The notes: generated by a model not told the origin, from the letters alone. A DNA stretch of 8,296 nucleotides from an uncultured Oscillibacter sp. (GCA_946183715.1 CAMHDB010000078.1:1-8296); one strand, 5' to 3'. Shown: positions 1-7,186, numbered from the stretch's first letter. Program-made: numbers and translations.

Positions 1-1265
1 CGGCGGGAGGCCCCGCGAAAGTCGCCGTGATTTCGTCGGCGCTCTGCGGCATGGTGTCGGGTTCCTCCGTCGGCAACACCGTCACAACCGGTTCCGTCAC
101 TATCCCCATGATGAAACGCACCGGATACAAGGGCGATTTCGCCGGAGCCGTCGAGGCGGCGGCCTCCACGGGCGGTCAGATCATGCCCCCCATCATGGGC
201 GCGGCGGCGTTCCTCATGGCCGAATACATGGGCGTCAGCTACGCGAAAGTCGCCCTGACCGCGATTCTCCCCGCCGTGCTCTACTTTACCGGAATTTATA
301 TTGCTGTCCACTTAGAGGCGCGCAAGCTCGGCCTACAGGGTATCCCGAAAGACCAGTTGCCGAAATTCCGCGTGCTCGCCAAAAAGCTCTACCTGCTACT
401 CCCGCTTGTCGTACTTGTCTGGCTCGTCTCTACGTCCACGCGCTCTATGGCCTACTCCGCCGCGATTGCGATACTTGTGACGATTGTCGTCGGCCTTCTG
501 AACGGCGTATTCTACCCGGAAGAGAAGCTGACCGCCGTCAAATTCGTGGACGCGCTGGAGGCGGGCGCGCGCGGCACGATTACGGTCGCGGTCGCGTGCG
601 CAATGGCGGGGATTGTCGCCGGGTGCATTACTTCTACAGGGCTGGCCTCGCGGCTCATTACCGCGATTGTGTCCGTATCGGGCGGGAAACCGCTCATTGC
701 TCTTGTGCTGACCATGCTGTGCTGTATCGTGCTCGGTATGGGCGTCCCGACGACGGCGAATTACTGTATCATGGCGGCGACGTGCGCGCCGATTCTCACC
801 AATCCGGCAATCGGCATTCCGCGCATGGCGGCCCACTTCTTCGTGTTCTACTTCGGAATCGTCGCCGACATCACGCCGCCCGTCGCGCTCGCCGCCTACG
901 CCGGAAGCGCTATCGCCAAGGCCCCGCCTATGAAAACCGCCTTCAACGCGACGCGCCTTGCAATCGCGGCGTTTATTGTGCCGTACATCTTCGCCCTCAA
1001 CCCGGCAATGCTATTAGTAGACGTGGCGGGCCTACAGGGCGTGTTAGAGGCTGCGCTGATAGTCGTCACGTCGCTGGCGGGACTGTTCGGGGTCGCGGCG
1101 GCTCTCAACGGCTACCTCTACCGCCCGATTCCCCCGCTCCTGCGCGTGGTACTCGTCGCGGGCGGACTGGCCATGATGATTCCCGGCGCGCTGACCGACG
1201 TTATCGGACTTGTGACCGTCGGGGGCGCGGTACTCTTCCAGCGCTCCGGCGCGAAACGCGCATAA
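1..1265 (+). CDS. TRAP transporter fused permease subunit, TAXI type (5' truncated)
   Basis: The gene is cut by the left edge. The reading frame is open from base 3 and gives about 420 C-terminal residues. The first visible residues (AGGPAKVAVISSALCGMVSG) and the later GMGVPTTANY and HFFVFYFGIVADITPPVALA blocks are hallmarks of the DctM-like large permease domain of TRAP transporters of the TAXI class, in which small and large membrane subunits are fused. Such permeases sit in the cytoplasmic membrane and import organic acids or similar solutes with a periplasmic or lipid-anchored binding protein, driven by an ion gradient. Several hydrophobic helices are visible, including a C-terminal pair after the conserved core (about bases 1010-1250). 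The GTG at 27 is internal to the family motif, so it is not the true start. The substrate cannot be told from the permease alone. The binding-protein gene is probably upstream, outside the window. Family assignment is firm; transported compound unknown. Confidence 0.93.
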   Translation, partial: AGGPAKVAVISSALCGMVSGSSVGNTVTTGSVTIPMMKRTGYKGDFAGAVEAAASTGGQIMPPIMGAAAFLMAEYMGVSYAKVALTAILPAVLYFTGIYIAVHLEARKLGLQGIPKDQLPKFRVLAKKLYLLLPLVVLVWLVSTSTRSMAYSAAIAILVTIVVGLLNGVFYPEEKLTAVKFVDALEAGARGTITVAVACAMAGIVAGCITSTGLASRLITAIVSVSGGKPLIALVLTMLCCIVLGMGVPTTANYCIMAATCAPILTNPAIGIPRMAAHFFVFYFGIVADITPPVALAAYAGSAIAKAPPMKTAFNATRLAIAAFIVPYIFALNPAMLLVDVAGLQGVLEAALIVVTSLAGLFGVAAALNGYLYRPIPPLLRVVLVAGGLAMMIPGALTDVIGLVTVGGAVLFQRSGAKRA

Positions 1266-1279
1266 ACTCTCTTTTACTG

Positions 1280-1308
1280 GCCTCCCCATTGAGACGGGGA
1301 GGCTTTTT
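1280..1308 (+). terminator. Rho-independent terminator of the TRAP permease gene
   Basis: An 8-bp perfect stem (GCCTCCCC at 1280-1287 with GGGGAGGC at 1296-1303) has an 8-nt loop and is followed directly by five T residues. It lies 14 bases after the permease stop codon and separates that gene from the str cluster. Confidence 0.93.
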
Positions 1309-1406
1309 GCACCCGACAGTCTCCTTTGCTTCCCACGTTGCAGGGGGAGGGGCCAAACCCCGCGCCGTGACAAGAACCGCCAAACGCATACGGGCGCGAA
1401 AATGTC

Positions 1407-1445
1407 AAAAAAACACTTGACAACAACTTTTCGGTGTGCTATCCT
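1407..1445 (+). promoter_or_regulatory. Strong sigma-70/sigma-A promoter of the rpsL operon
   Basis: A perfect -35 box TTGACA lies at 1417-1422. A 17-nt spacer separates it from the -10 box TATCCT at 1440-1445. A TG at 1437-1438 forms an extended -10 element. A run of seven A residues (1407-1413) just upstream of the -35 box resembles a proximal UP element. Transcription is expected to begin near 1452. This strength fits an operon for abundant ribosomal proteins and elongation factors. The start site is inferred from spacing. Confidence 0.88.
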
Positions 1446-1455
1446 GAAAGCCTAT

Positions 1456-1478
1456 GCGGGTACGACCCGCGTACCCGC
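1456..1478 (+). promoter_or_regulatory. Hairpin-forming leader of rpsL mRNA with two alternative folds
   Basis: GCGGGTAC (1456-1463) can pair with GTACCCGC (1471-1478), giving 8 bp with a 7-nt loop. Its first six bases can instead pair with ACCCGC at 1465-1470, giving 6 bp with a 3-nt loop. The folds exclude each other because they share the 5' strand. The element would lie at the very 5' end of the transcript, before the ribosome binding site. It could stabilise the mRNA, be an attenuator remnant (CATTTTC follows) or bind a regulator. The role is inference; the pairing is directly visible. Confidence 0.5.
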
Positions 1479-1506
1479 CATTTTCGACAGAAAGGAGTAA
1501 AACGCT

Positions 1507-1923
1507 ATGCCTACCTTTAACCAGCTCGTCCGGAAGGGCCGCGAAAAGACCACGTACAAATCCACGTCTCCCGCGCTCCAGTTCGGCCTGAACACCCTCA
1601 AGACCCGCACGACCGATTTGCCCTCCCCGCAGAAGCGCGGCGTATGCACCGCGGTTCGTACCGCAACCCCCAAGAAGCCCAACTCCGCGTTGCGCAAAAT
1701 CGCCCGTGTGCGCCTCACGAACGGCTACGAAGTCACGGCCTATATCCCCGGCGTGGGGCATTCCCTTCAGGAGCACTCCGTCGTCATGATTCGCGGCGGA
1801 CGTGTCAAGGACCTCCCCGGCGTGCGCTACCACATCATCCGCGGAACCCTCGACACGCAGGGCGTACAGGGCCGTATGCAGGCCCGTTCCAAGTACGGCG
1901 CCAAGCGGCCCAAGCAGAAGTAA
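1507..1923 (+). CDS. rpsL: 30S ribosomal protein S12
   Basis: S12 is a small-subunit protein at the decoding centre, important for tRNA selection accuracy and the usual site of streptomycin-resistance mutations. The 138-residue product carries the family landmarks: MPTFNQLVRK at the N-terminus, PQKRGVCT (41-48), TPKKPNSALRK (54-64), RGGRVKDLPGVRYH (96-109) and the basic end SKYGAKRPKQK. Lys56 and Lys101 match E. coli Lys43 and Lys88, whose changes give streptomycin resistance, and both are wild type here. Asp102 is the residue methylthiolated by RimO in some bacteria. Compared with the 124-residue E. coli protein there are about 13 extra residues between the N-terminal segment and PQKRG, as in many Bacillota. 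The start is fixed by AAAGGAG at 1491-1497, nine bases before the ATG. It is the first gene of the str operon, directly behind a consensus promoter; rpsG follows after 148 bases. Confidence 0.98.
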   Translation: MPTFNQLVRKGREKTTYKSTSPALQFGLNTLKTRTTDLPSPQKRGVCTAVRTATPKKPNSALRKIARVRLTNGYEVTAYIPGVGHSLQEHSVVMIRGGRVKDLPGVRYHIIRGTLDTQGVQGRMQARSKYGAKRPKQK

Positions 1924-1945
1924 GCCCGCGCAACCGAACTGAAAC

Positions 1946-2041
1946 TATGCCGAAAGGTTTGACATATATCGTGGCAAACCCTCTTCGGCGGCATACGGGA
2001 GGGGTATCCCGCCCCTTTCGAGTACCTGCCCCAGCATGGGG
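1946..2041 (+). promoter_or_regulatory. Structured rpsL-rpsG intercistronic region, candidate S7 autoregulatory site
   Basis: The 148-base gap between rpsL and rpsG has no credible gene but several inverted repeats. TATGCCG (1946-1952) is complementary to CGGCATA (1989-1995), and inside it GGTTTG (1956-1961) is complementary to CAAACC (1975-1980), giving a long interrupted stem. CCGAA (1950-1954) could alternatively pair with TTCGG (1984-1988). Downstream, CGGGA/TCCCG (1996-2000/2007-2011) competes with AGGGG/CCCCT (2000-2004/2012-2016), and CCCC/GGGG (2029-2032/2038-2041) forms a small hairpin 18 bases before the rpsG Shine-Dalgarno. In E. coli, S7 represses translation by binding the S12-S7 intercistronic RNA. 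By position this region is the equivalent candidate. No sequence match to the E. coli site is claimed. Confidence 0.5.
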
Positions 2042-2071
2042 AAGCAATTTACAGGAATGGAGGGAAGCAAC

Positions 2072-2542
2072 GTGCCAAGAAGAGGGAATGTCCCCAAACG
2101 CGAAATCTTACCCGACCCCGTTTACGGCTCCATCCTCGTGACGCGTCTGATCAACAGCGTCATGCTCGACGGCAAGAAGGGCGTGGCACAGAAAGTCGTC
2201 TACGCGGCCTTCGACGAAATCAAGGACAAGACGGGCAAGGAGCCCGTGGAAGTGTTCAACCAAGCCATGGAGAACGTCATGCCCAGTCTGGAAGTCAAGG
2301 CCCGCCGCGTCGGCGGCGCGAACTATCAGGTACCCATGGAAGTACGCCCCGCGCGGCGTACCACGCTGGGCCTGCGCTGGCTGACTTCGTTCGCGCGCTC
2401 GCGCAGTGAGCGGACGATGGCCGAACGCCTCGCCGGGGAAGTCATGGACGCCGCGAACAACACGGGCGGCGCGGTTCGCCGCCGTGACGAAATGCACAAG
2501 ACCGCCGAGGCCAACAAGGCCTTCGCGCATTTCCGTTGGTAA
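2072..2542 (+). CDS. rpsG: 30S ribosomal protein S7
   Basis: S7 is the primary assembly protein of the 30S head. It binds the 3' major domain of 16S rRNA and lines the E site. The 156-residue product has the usual bacterial length and motifs: PRRGNVPKREILPDPVYGS at the N-terminus, LDGKKG (about 30-35), GGANYQVPMEVRPARR (about 81-96), LRWLTSFARSRSERTM (about 100-115) and the typical terminus AFAHFRW. The start is the GTG at 2072: translation from it gives the conserved N-terminus, and GGAGGG at 2059-2064 lies eight bases upstream. An in-frame ATG at 2036 would add 12 residues foreign to the family and falls in a hairpin, so it was not chosen. The GTG start and structured upstream RNA suggest controlled translation relative to rpsL. 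fusA follows after 60 bases. Confidence 0.97.
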   Translation: MPRRGNVPKREILPDPVYGSILVTRLINSVMLDGKKGVAQKVVYAAFDEIKDKTGKEPVEVFNQAMENVMPSLEVKARRVGGANYQVPMEVRPARRTTLGLRWLTSFARSRSERTMAERLAGEVMDAANNTGGAVRRRDEMHKTAEANKAFAHFRW

Positions 2543-2550
2543 TCGAATTG

Positions 2551-2589
2551 TTTCCGCGCCGTGCGGGAACGCCGGCCCCCTTGCGGGGG
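2551..2589 (+). promoter_or_regulatory. Tandem hairpins in the rpsG-fusA gap overlapping the fusA ribosome-binding region
   Basis: TTTCCGC (2551-2557) pairs with GCGGGAA (2563-2569), with one G-T wobble and a 5-nt loop. CCCCC (2576-2580) pairs with GGGGG (2585-2589) over a TTGC loop. Neither has a T-tract, so they are not terminators. The second hairpin holds the only G-rich stretch before fusA (GGGGGA, ending 12 bases before the ATG). The fusA gene therefore has an atypical, possibly masked ribosome binding site, and its translation may depend on ribosomes arriving from rpsG. The coupling is inference. Confidence 0.45.
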
Positions 2590-2602
2590 ATGAAACGAGA
2601 CC

Positions 2603-4699
2603 ATGAGAAAAACATCGCTTGAAAACACCCGCAATATCGGCATTATGGCCCATATTGACGCGGGAAAAACCACGACCACGGAACGAATCCTGTTTTATAC
2701 CGGCGTCAACTACAAGATCGGCGAGACCCACGACGGCACGGCGACTATGGACTGGATGGCACAGGAGCAGGAGCGCGGCATTACGATTACCTCCGCCGCG
2801 ACGACCTGCTACTGGTCGGGCAGCGACAACCAGTTCCCGCAGACGCGTATCAACATCATCGACACGCCCGGACACGTCGACTTTACCGTAGAAGTCGAGC
2901 GCTCCCTCCGGGTGCTGGACGGTTCTGTTACCGTGCTGTGCGCCAAGGGCGGCGTGGAGCCGCAGTCGGAGACCGTCTGGCGTCAGGCCGACACCTACCG
3001 CGTCCCGCGCATGATTTACGTCAACAAAATGGACATCATGGGCGCCGACTTCTACAACGTCCTGCGCATGGTTCACGACCGCCTGAAATGCACGGCGATT
3101 CCGATTCAGCTCCCAATCGGCGCGGAGGACACCTTCCGGGGTATCATTGACCTTGTGGAAATGAACGCCGATGTGTACTACGACGACCTCGGAAAAGATA
3201 TGCGTATCGAGCCGATACCCGTCGAGATGGAGAAAATCGCCGACGAGTACCGCGAAAAGCTACTCGACGCCGTGTCCATGATGGACGACAGCATTATGGA
3301 GGACGTACTGGAGGGCAAGGCCGTCGATTCGGCCCGTATCCGTGCGGCAATCCGCGCCGCGACGGTCTCCAACCAGATGGTGCCCGTCACCTGCGGCACG
3401 TCCTACCGCAACAAGGGCGTGCAGAAGCTCCTCGACGCCATTGTCGACTATATGCCCTCCCCGCTCGACATCCCGCCCATTCGCGGTATCAACCCCAAGA
3501 CCGAAAAAGAAGAGGAACGCGTAGCGAACGACGACGCGCCTTTCTCCGCGCTGGCGTTCAAAATCATGACCGACCCGTTTGTCGGGCGGCTGTGCTTCTT
3601 CCGCGTCTACTCCGGGCACCTCAACAACGGCGCCACGGTCTACAACAGCACGAAGAACATCCGGGAGCGCATGGGGCGCATTCTGCAAATGCACGCCAAC
3701 CACCGCGAGGACATCGAGGAAGTGTACGCCGGGGACATCGAGGCCGCCGTAGGCCTCAAGCGCACCACCACGGGCGACACGCTCTGTGACGAGAAGCACC
3801 CGATTATACTGGAATCTATGGAGTTTCCGGAACCCGTGATTCGCGTCGCGATTGAGCCGAAGACCAAGGCCGGACAGGAGAAAATGACCATCGGCCTGAT
3901 GAAGCTGGCCGAGGAGGACCCCACGTTCCGCACGTACACCGACGAGGAGACCGGGCAGACGATTATCGCCGGAATGGGCGAGTTGCACCTTGAAATCATC
4001 GTCGACCGCCTTCTCCGCGAGTTCAAAGTCGAGGCGAACGTCGGCGCGCCGCAGGTGGCCTACAAGGAGACCATCAAGCGCACCGTCGAACAGGAGACCA
4101 AGTACGCCCGGCAGACGGGCGGCAAGGGGCAGTACGGACACGTCAAAATCCGCGTGGAGCCGAACGAGCCCGGCAAGGGCTACGAGTTCCACAACGAGGT
4201 TGTCGGCGGCGCGATTCCCAAGGAGTATATCCCCGCCGTCGACGCGGGCATACAGGGCGCTATGAACGCCGGAGTAATCGCCGGGTTCCCCGTCGTCGAC
4301 GTGAAAGTGACGCTTTACGACGGCTCTTTCCACGAAGTCGACTCCTCCGAAATGGCCTTCAAAATCGCCGGTTCCATGGCCTTCAAGGACGCCTGTCGCA
4401 AGGCCGACCCGACTTTGCTGGAACCCATCATGAAAGTCAGCGTCATCGTGCCCGACGAGTATATGGGCGACGTTATCGGCGACCTGAACGCCCGCCGCGG
4501 ACAGATTACCAAGTTGGAGGCCCGCGCCGGGGCACAGCAGATTGACGCCAACGTACCCCTCGCGGAAATGTTCGGCTACGCCACCGACTTGCGCTCCCGT
4601 ACCCAAGGGCGCGGACAGTACACGATGGAGCCTAGCCACTACACCGAGCTTCCGCGCAGTCTCCGGGAGAAAATCGAGGAATCCCACGGCCACCGCTGA
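2603..4699 (+). CDS. fusA: Elongation factor G
   Basis: EF-G is the ribosomal GTPase that drives translocation of tRNAs and mRNA, and with RRF helps recycle ribosomes. The 698-residue product is full length. GTPase landmarks are visible: P-loop AHIDAGKT (16-23), switch I region RGITIT (58-63), DTPGH (87-91, with the catalytic His91) and NKMD (141-144). CGTSYRNKG is the G5 region in its Bacillota-like form. Domain II begins near APFSALAFKIMTDPFVGRL. TGGKGQYGHV marks domain IV, whose tip reaches the decoding centre, and LNARRGQI lies in domain V, where fusidic acid contacts are found in related proteins. The ATG at 2603 gives the usual N-terminus MRKTSLENTRNIGIMAHIDA. It has no standard Shine-Dalgarno, unlike rpsL, rpsG and tuf. 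It lies 60 bases after rpsG and 85 before tuf with no terminator between, so it is an internal gene of the str operon. Confidence 0.98.
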   Translation: MRKTSLENTRNIGIMAHIDAGKTTTTERILFYTGVNYKIGETHDGTATMDWMAQEQERGITITSAATTCYWSGSDNQFPQTRINIIDTPGHVDFTVEVERSLRVLDGSVTVLCAKGGVEPQSETVWRQADTYRVPRMIYVNKMDIMGADFYNVLRMVHDRLKCTAIPIQLPIGAEDTFRGIIDLVEMNADVYYDDLGKDMRIEPIPVEMEKIADEYREKLLDAVSMMDDSIMEDVLEGKAVDSARIRAAIRAATVSNQMVPVTCGTSYRNKGVQKLLDAIVDYMPSPLDIPPIRGINPKTEKEEERVANDDAPFSALAFKIMTDPFVGRLCFFRVYSGHLNNGATVYNSTKNIRERMGRILQMHANHREDIEEVYAGDIEAAVGLKRTTTGDTLCDEKHPIILESMEFPEPVIRVAIEPKTKAGQEKMTIGLMKLAEEDPTFRTYTDEETGQTIIAGMGELHLEIIVDRLLREFKVEANVGAPQVAYKETIKRTVEQETKYARQTGGKGQYGHVKIRVEPNEPGKGYEFHNEVVGGAIPKEYIPAVDAGIQGAMNAGVIAGFPVVDVKVTLYDGSFHEVDSSEMAFKIAGSMAFKDACRKADPTLLEPIMKVSVIVPDEYMGDVIGDLNARRGQITKLEARAGAQQIDANVPLAEMFGYATDLRSRTQGRGQYTMEPSHYTELPRSLREKIEESHGHR

Positions 4700-4707
4700 G
4701 AAAGCCC

Positions 4708-4736
4708 TTGCATTTCCCGGGAAAATCAGGTAGAAT
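4708..4736 (+). promoter_or_regulatory. Internal promoter of tuf with a palindrome in its spacer
   Basis: TTGCAT (4708-4713) and TAGAAT (4731-4736) are separated by 17 bases, a good sigma-A-type promoter. It starts nine bases after the fusA stop and gives an expected start near 4743, allowing extra EF-Tu transcription beyond read-through from the rpsL promoter. The spacer holds a perfect 12-base palindrome, TTTCCCGGGAAA (4713-4724), overlapping the last base of the -35 box. It could be an operator or just chance. Confidence 0.78.
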
Positions 4737-4738
4737 AC

Positions 4739-4762
4739 ACAGTAACTCGTTTTCGTTACTGT
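4739..4762 (+). promoter_or_regulatory. Inverted repeat at the tuf transcription start
   Basis: ACAGTAAC (4739-4746) and GTTACTGT (4755-4762) are perfect 8-base inverted repeats around an 8-base loop. The left arm straddles the predicted start site. It may act as a DNA operator for a dimeric regulator, or, if transcription begins early enough, as a 5' stabilising hairpin on tuf mRNA. It ends 8 bases before the AGGAGG at 4771-4776, so the ribosome binding site stays free. Confidence 0.5.
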
Positions 4763-4784
4763 ACCCGAACAGGAGGAAATCCAA

Positions 4785-5987
<1,203 letters not shown>

Positions 5988-6003
5988 TTCCCAGCAAACA
6001 GAG

Positions 6004-6030
6004 CTCCCCCGGATAACTCCGGGGGAGTTT
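6004..6030 (+). terminator. Terminator after tuf, shared between convergent genes
   Basis: CTCCCCCGG (6004-6012) and CCGGGGGAG (6019-6027) form a 9-bp perfect stem with a 6-nt loop, followed by TTTACGTTTATT, a broken T-tract. It starts 17 bases after the tuf stop. The convergent TIR gene stops at 6035, so the same hairpin lies five bases past that gene's end and may terminate both transcripts. The T-tract in the minus direction is weak (CTCTGTTTG), so bidirectional action is inferred. Confidence 0.8.
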
Positions 6031-6034
6031 ACGT

Positions 6035-7162
6035 TTATTGTTCGTGCTGAATTTTCCATAGTTCTTCCGGCTCAATGCCCCACAATTCTTCCGGCTCCAT
6101 TTTCCATGTGCTGTCACCGACTGGTCTGATTTCCATGATATCTGGATTCGGAAAGGCGTCCGAAGCGACTTCCGTAGTCTCTGGAACGCTTACTGCCTTC
6201 AAACTCGCGCAATCTGCAAAAGCGCCGTGACCTATGTCGGTTACGCTATCGGGAATATAGACGACAGGCAAAGACGTGCAACCTTGGAAAGCCTTGTCTC
6301 CGATGTCGGTCGCGTTGTTAGAAATGTGGATGCTAATGAGGCCCGTACAATCTGAGAACGCCCCCTCTCCAATATAGGTCACAGTATCGGGGATAATGAC
6401 GCCGCCTAAAGAGGGGCAATGCTCAAAGGCATAGCTTCCGATTCCCGTCACACTATCGGCAATCTGCAAAGCAGAAATTTGGGTTCGGCTCTCCGACCAA
6501 GGCGCGGCGTTATCCGGACTATATTCGGCGGGGCCATAATCTGGCATATCGCCCGTGCAATGAATCAGGAGATGATTTCCCTCTAGCGTCCACCATTCCA
6601 CAGGCGGAGGCGGTGGAATCAAACGGGATATCACCCATACGAGCAAAATCACCATACATATCACACATCCTAAAAACACAAACTTAGTTCTTGGGATGGT
6701 GGACTGTGATTCGGTGGTTTTGCTGTCTTCCGGTATGCGTGGGGCTTCCGAAGCTAAAATACGTGAAATTTGCTTTGCCAATTTTTGAATACTCTGCGCG
6801 TCTGCCGGACTTCCGTCAGTGATATGAAAGCGGCTAAGGTAGTAATCCACATCATCATCTAGAATGCAGTTGTCTACCTTGAAAGGAACCAATGTAATTT
6901 GCTCCTGCTTGTTCACACGTCGAAAAGCAAGATTTGTCTCGCTTTTGACGTGTTCAGAATGGTTGCTGTGCTCATTTAAGACAAGTAAAAAGACCTTACA
7001 GGAGCGGATTTCTTTTGGGATATAGTCCGCAAATTTGCCACCGGGCGGTAAATTTCGTTTGGCGTACCAACAAGAAACACCCATGCCTTCCAACGTGTTG
7101 GCGATTTTTTCGACTAACTCGCCGGAGCTTTTTTCGTGATAGCTAATGAATACATCTGCCAC
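6035..7162 (-). CDS. Membrane-anchored TIR domain protein with extracytoplasmic BspA-type leucine-rich repeats
   Basis: This 375-residue protein is unlike its neighbours. Residues 3-135 form a TIR_2-type domain: DVFISYHEKS, CWYAKRNLPPGG (BB-loop region), SCKVFLLVLN, then HSEHVKSETNLAF, whose Glu75 sits where TIR NADases keep the catalytic glutamate, and DYYLSRFHITDG. A charged linker leads to one hydrophobic helix (about 161-179) and five prolines (183-187). A cap motif follows (WWTLEGN..., GDMPDY, APWSESR), then four 23-residue LRR_5/BspA repeats (232-323; pattern VTxIGxxAFxxCxxL) and a degenerate fifth. The tail repeats W(K/G)(M/I)EPEEL. No N-terminal signal peptide is seen; the helix probably acts as signal anchor, placing TIR inside and LRRs outside. 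The start is a GTG with AAGGAGG (7170-7176) seven bases upstream. Lower GC than both neighbours and isolated position suggest acquisition. TIR and LRR assignments are firm; a sensing, defence or signalling role is inference. Confidence 0.9.
   Translation of the reverse strand: MADVFISYHEKSSGELVEKIANTLEGMGVSCWYAKRNLPPGGKFADYIPKEIRSCKVFLLVLNEHSNHSEHVKSETNLAFRRVNKQEQITLVPFKVDNCILDDDVDYYLSRFHITDGSPADAQSIQKLAKQISRILASEAPRIPEDSKTTESQSTIPRTKFVFLGCVICMVILLVWVISRLIPPPPPVEWWTLEGNHLLIHCTGDMPDYGPAEYSPDNAAPWSESRTQISALQIADSVTGIGSYAFEHCPSLGGVIIPDTVTYIGEGAFSDCTGLISIHISNNATDIGDKAFQGCTSLPVVYIPDSVTDIGHGAFADCASLKAVSVPETTEVASDAFPNPDIMEIRPVGDSTWKMEPEELWGIEPEELWKIQHEQ
6052..6106 (-). repeat. 24-bp tandem repeat encoding WxxEPEEL octapeptides
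   Basis: Two 24-bp units (6052-6075 and 6076-6099) match at 18 of 24 positions. They share the 12-base core TTCTTCCGGCTC at 6062-6073 and 6086-6097, and TTTTCCA begins a third partial copy at 6100. In the TIR-LRR protein they encode WKMEPEEL (353-360) and WGIEPEEL (361-368), followed by the related WKIQHEQ end. The repeat keeps the frame because its length is a multiple of three. Confidence 0.8.
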
Positions 7163-7186
7163 AGTTGCGCCTCCTTTTCAATTGAC

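Noticed and set aside
1343..1361. GGGG/CCCC inverted repeat between the permease terminator and the rpsL promoter
   Set aside because: A 4-bp stem in GC-rich DNA without a T-tract or other signal is expected by chance.
596..1420. A 274-codon plus-strand frame overlapping the permease
   Set aside because: It is Arg-rich, out of frame with the clear TRAP permease, and runs through the permease terminator up to the rpsL promoter.
2036..2071. ATG at 2036 as an upstream start for rpsG
   Set aside because: It would add 12 residues not found in S7 proteins, it lies in a CCCC/GGGG hairpin, and the GTG at 2072 has a well-spaced GGAGGG.
1948..2141. A possible 64-codon gene starting ATGCCGAAA in the rpsL-rpsG gap
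   Set aside because: No Shine-Dalgarno precedes it, it runs out of frame into rpsG, and its first codons are part of the inverted repeat at 1946-1995.
2108..3076. A 322-codon open frame on the minus strand opposite rpsG and fusA
   Set aside because: It spans two real plus-strand genes and their gap, with no motifs and no ribosome binding site of note.
6035..7162. The TIR gene as part of a multi-gene Thoeris or CBASS-type defence operon
   Set aside because: No SIR2/ThsA, nucleotidyltransferase, STING or other effector gene adjoins it. Both neighbours are housekeeping genes, so only a stand-alone role can be considered from this window.
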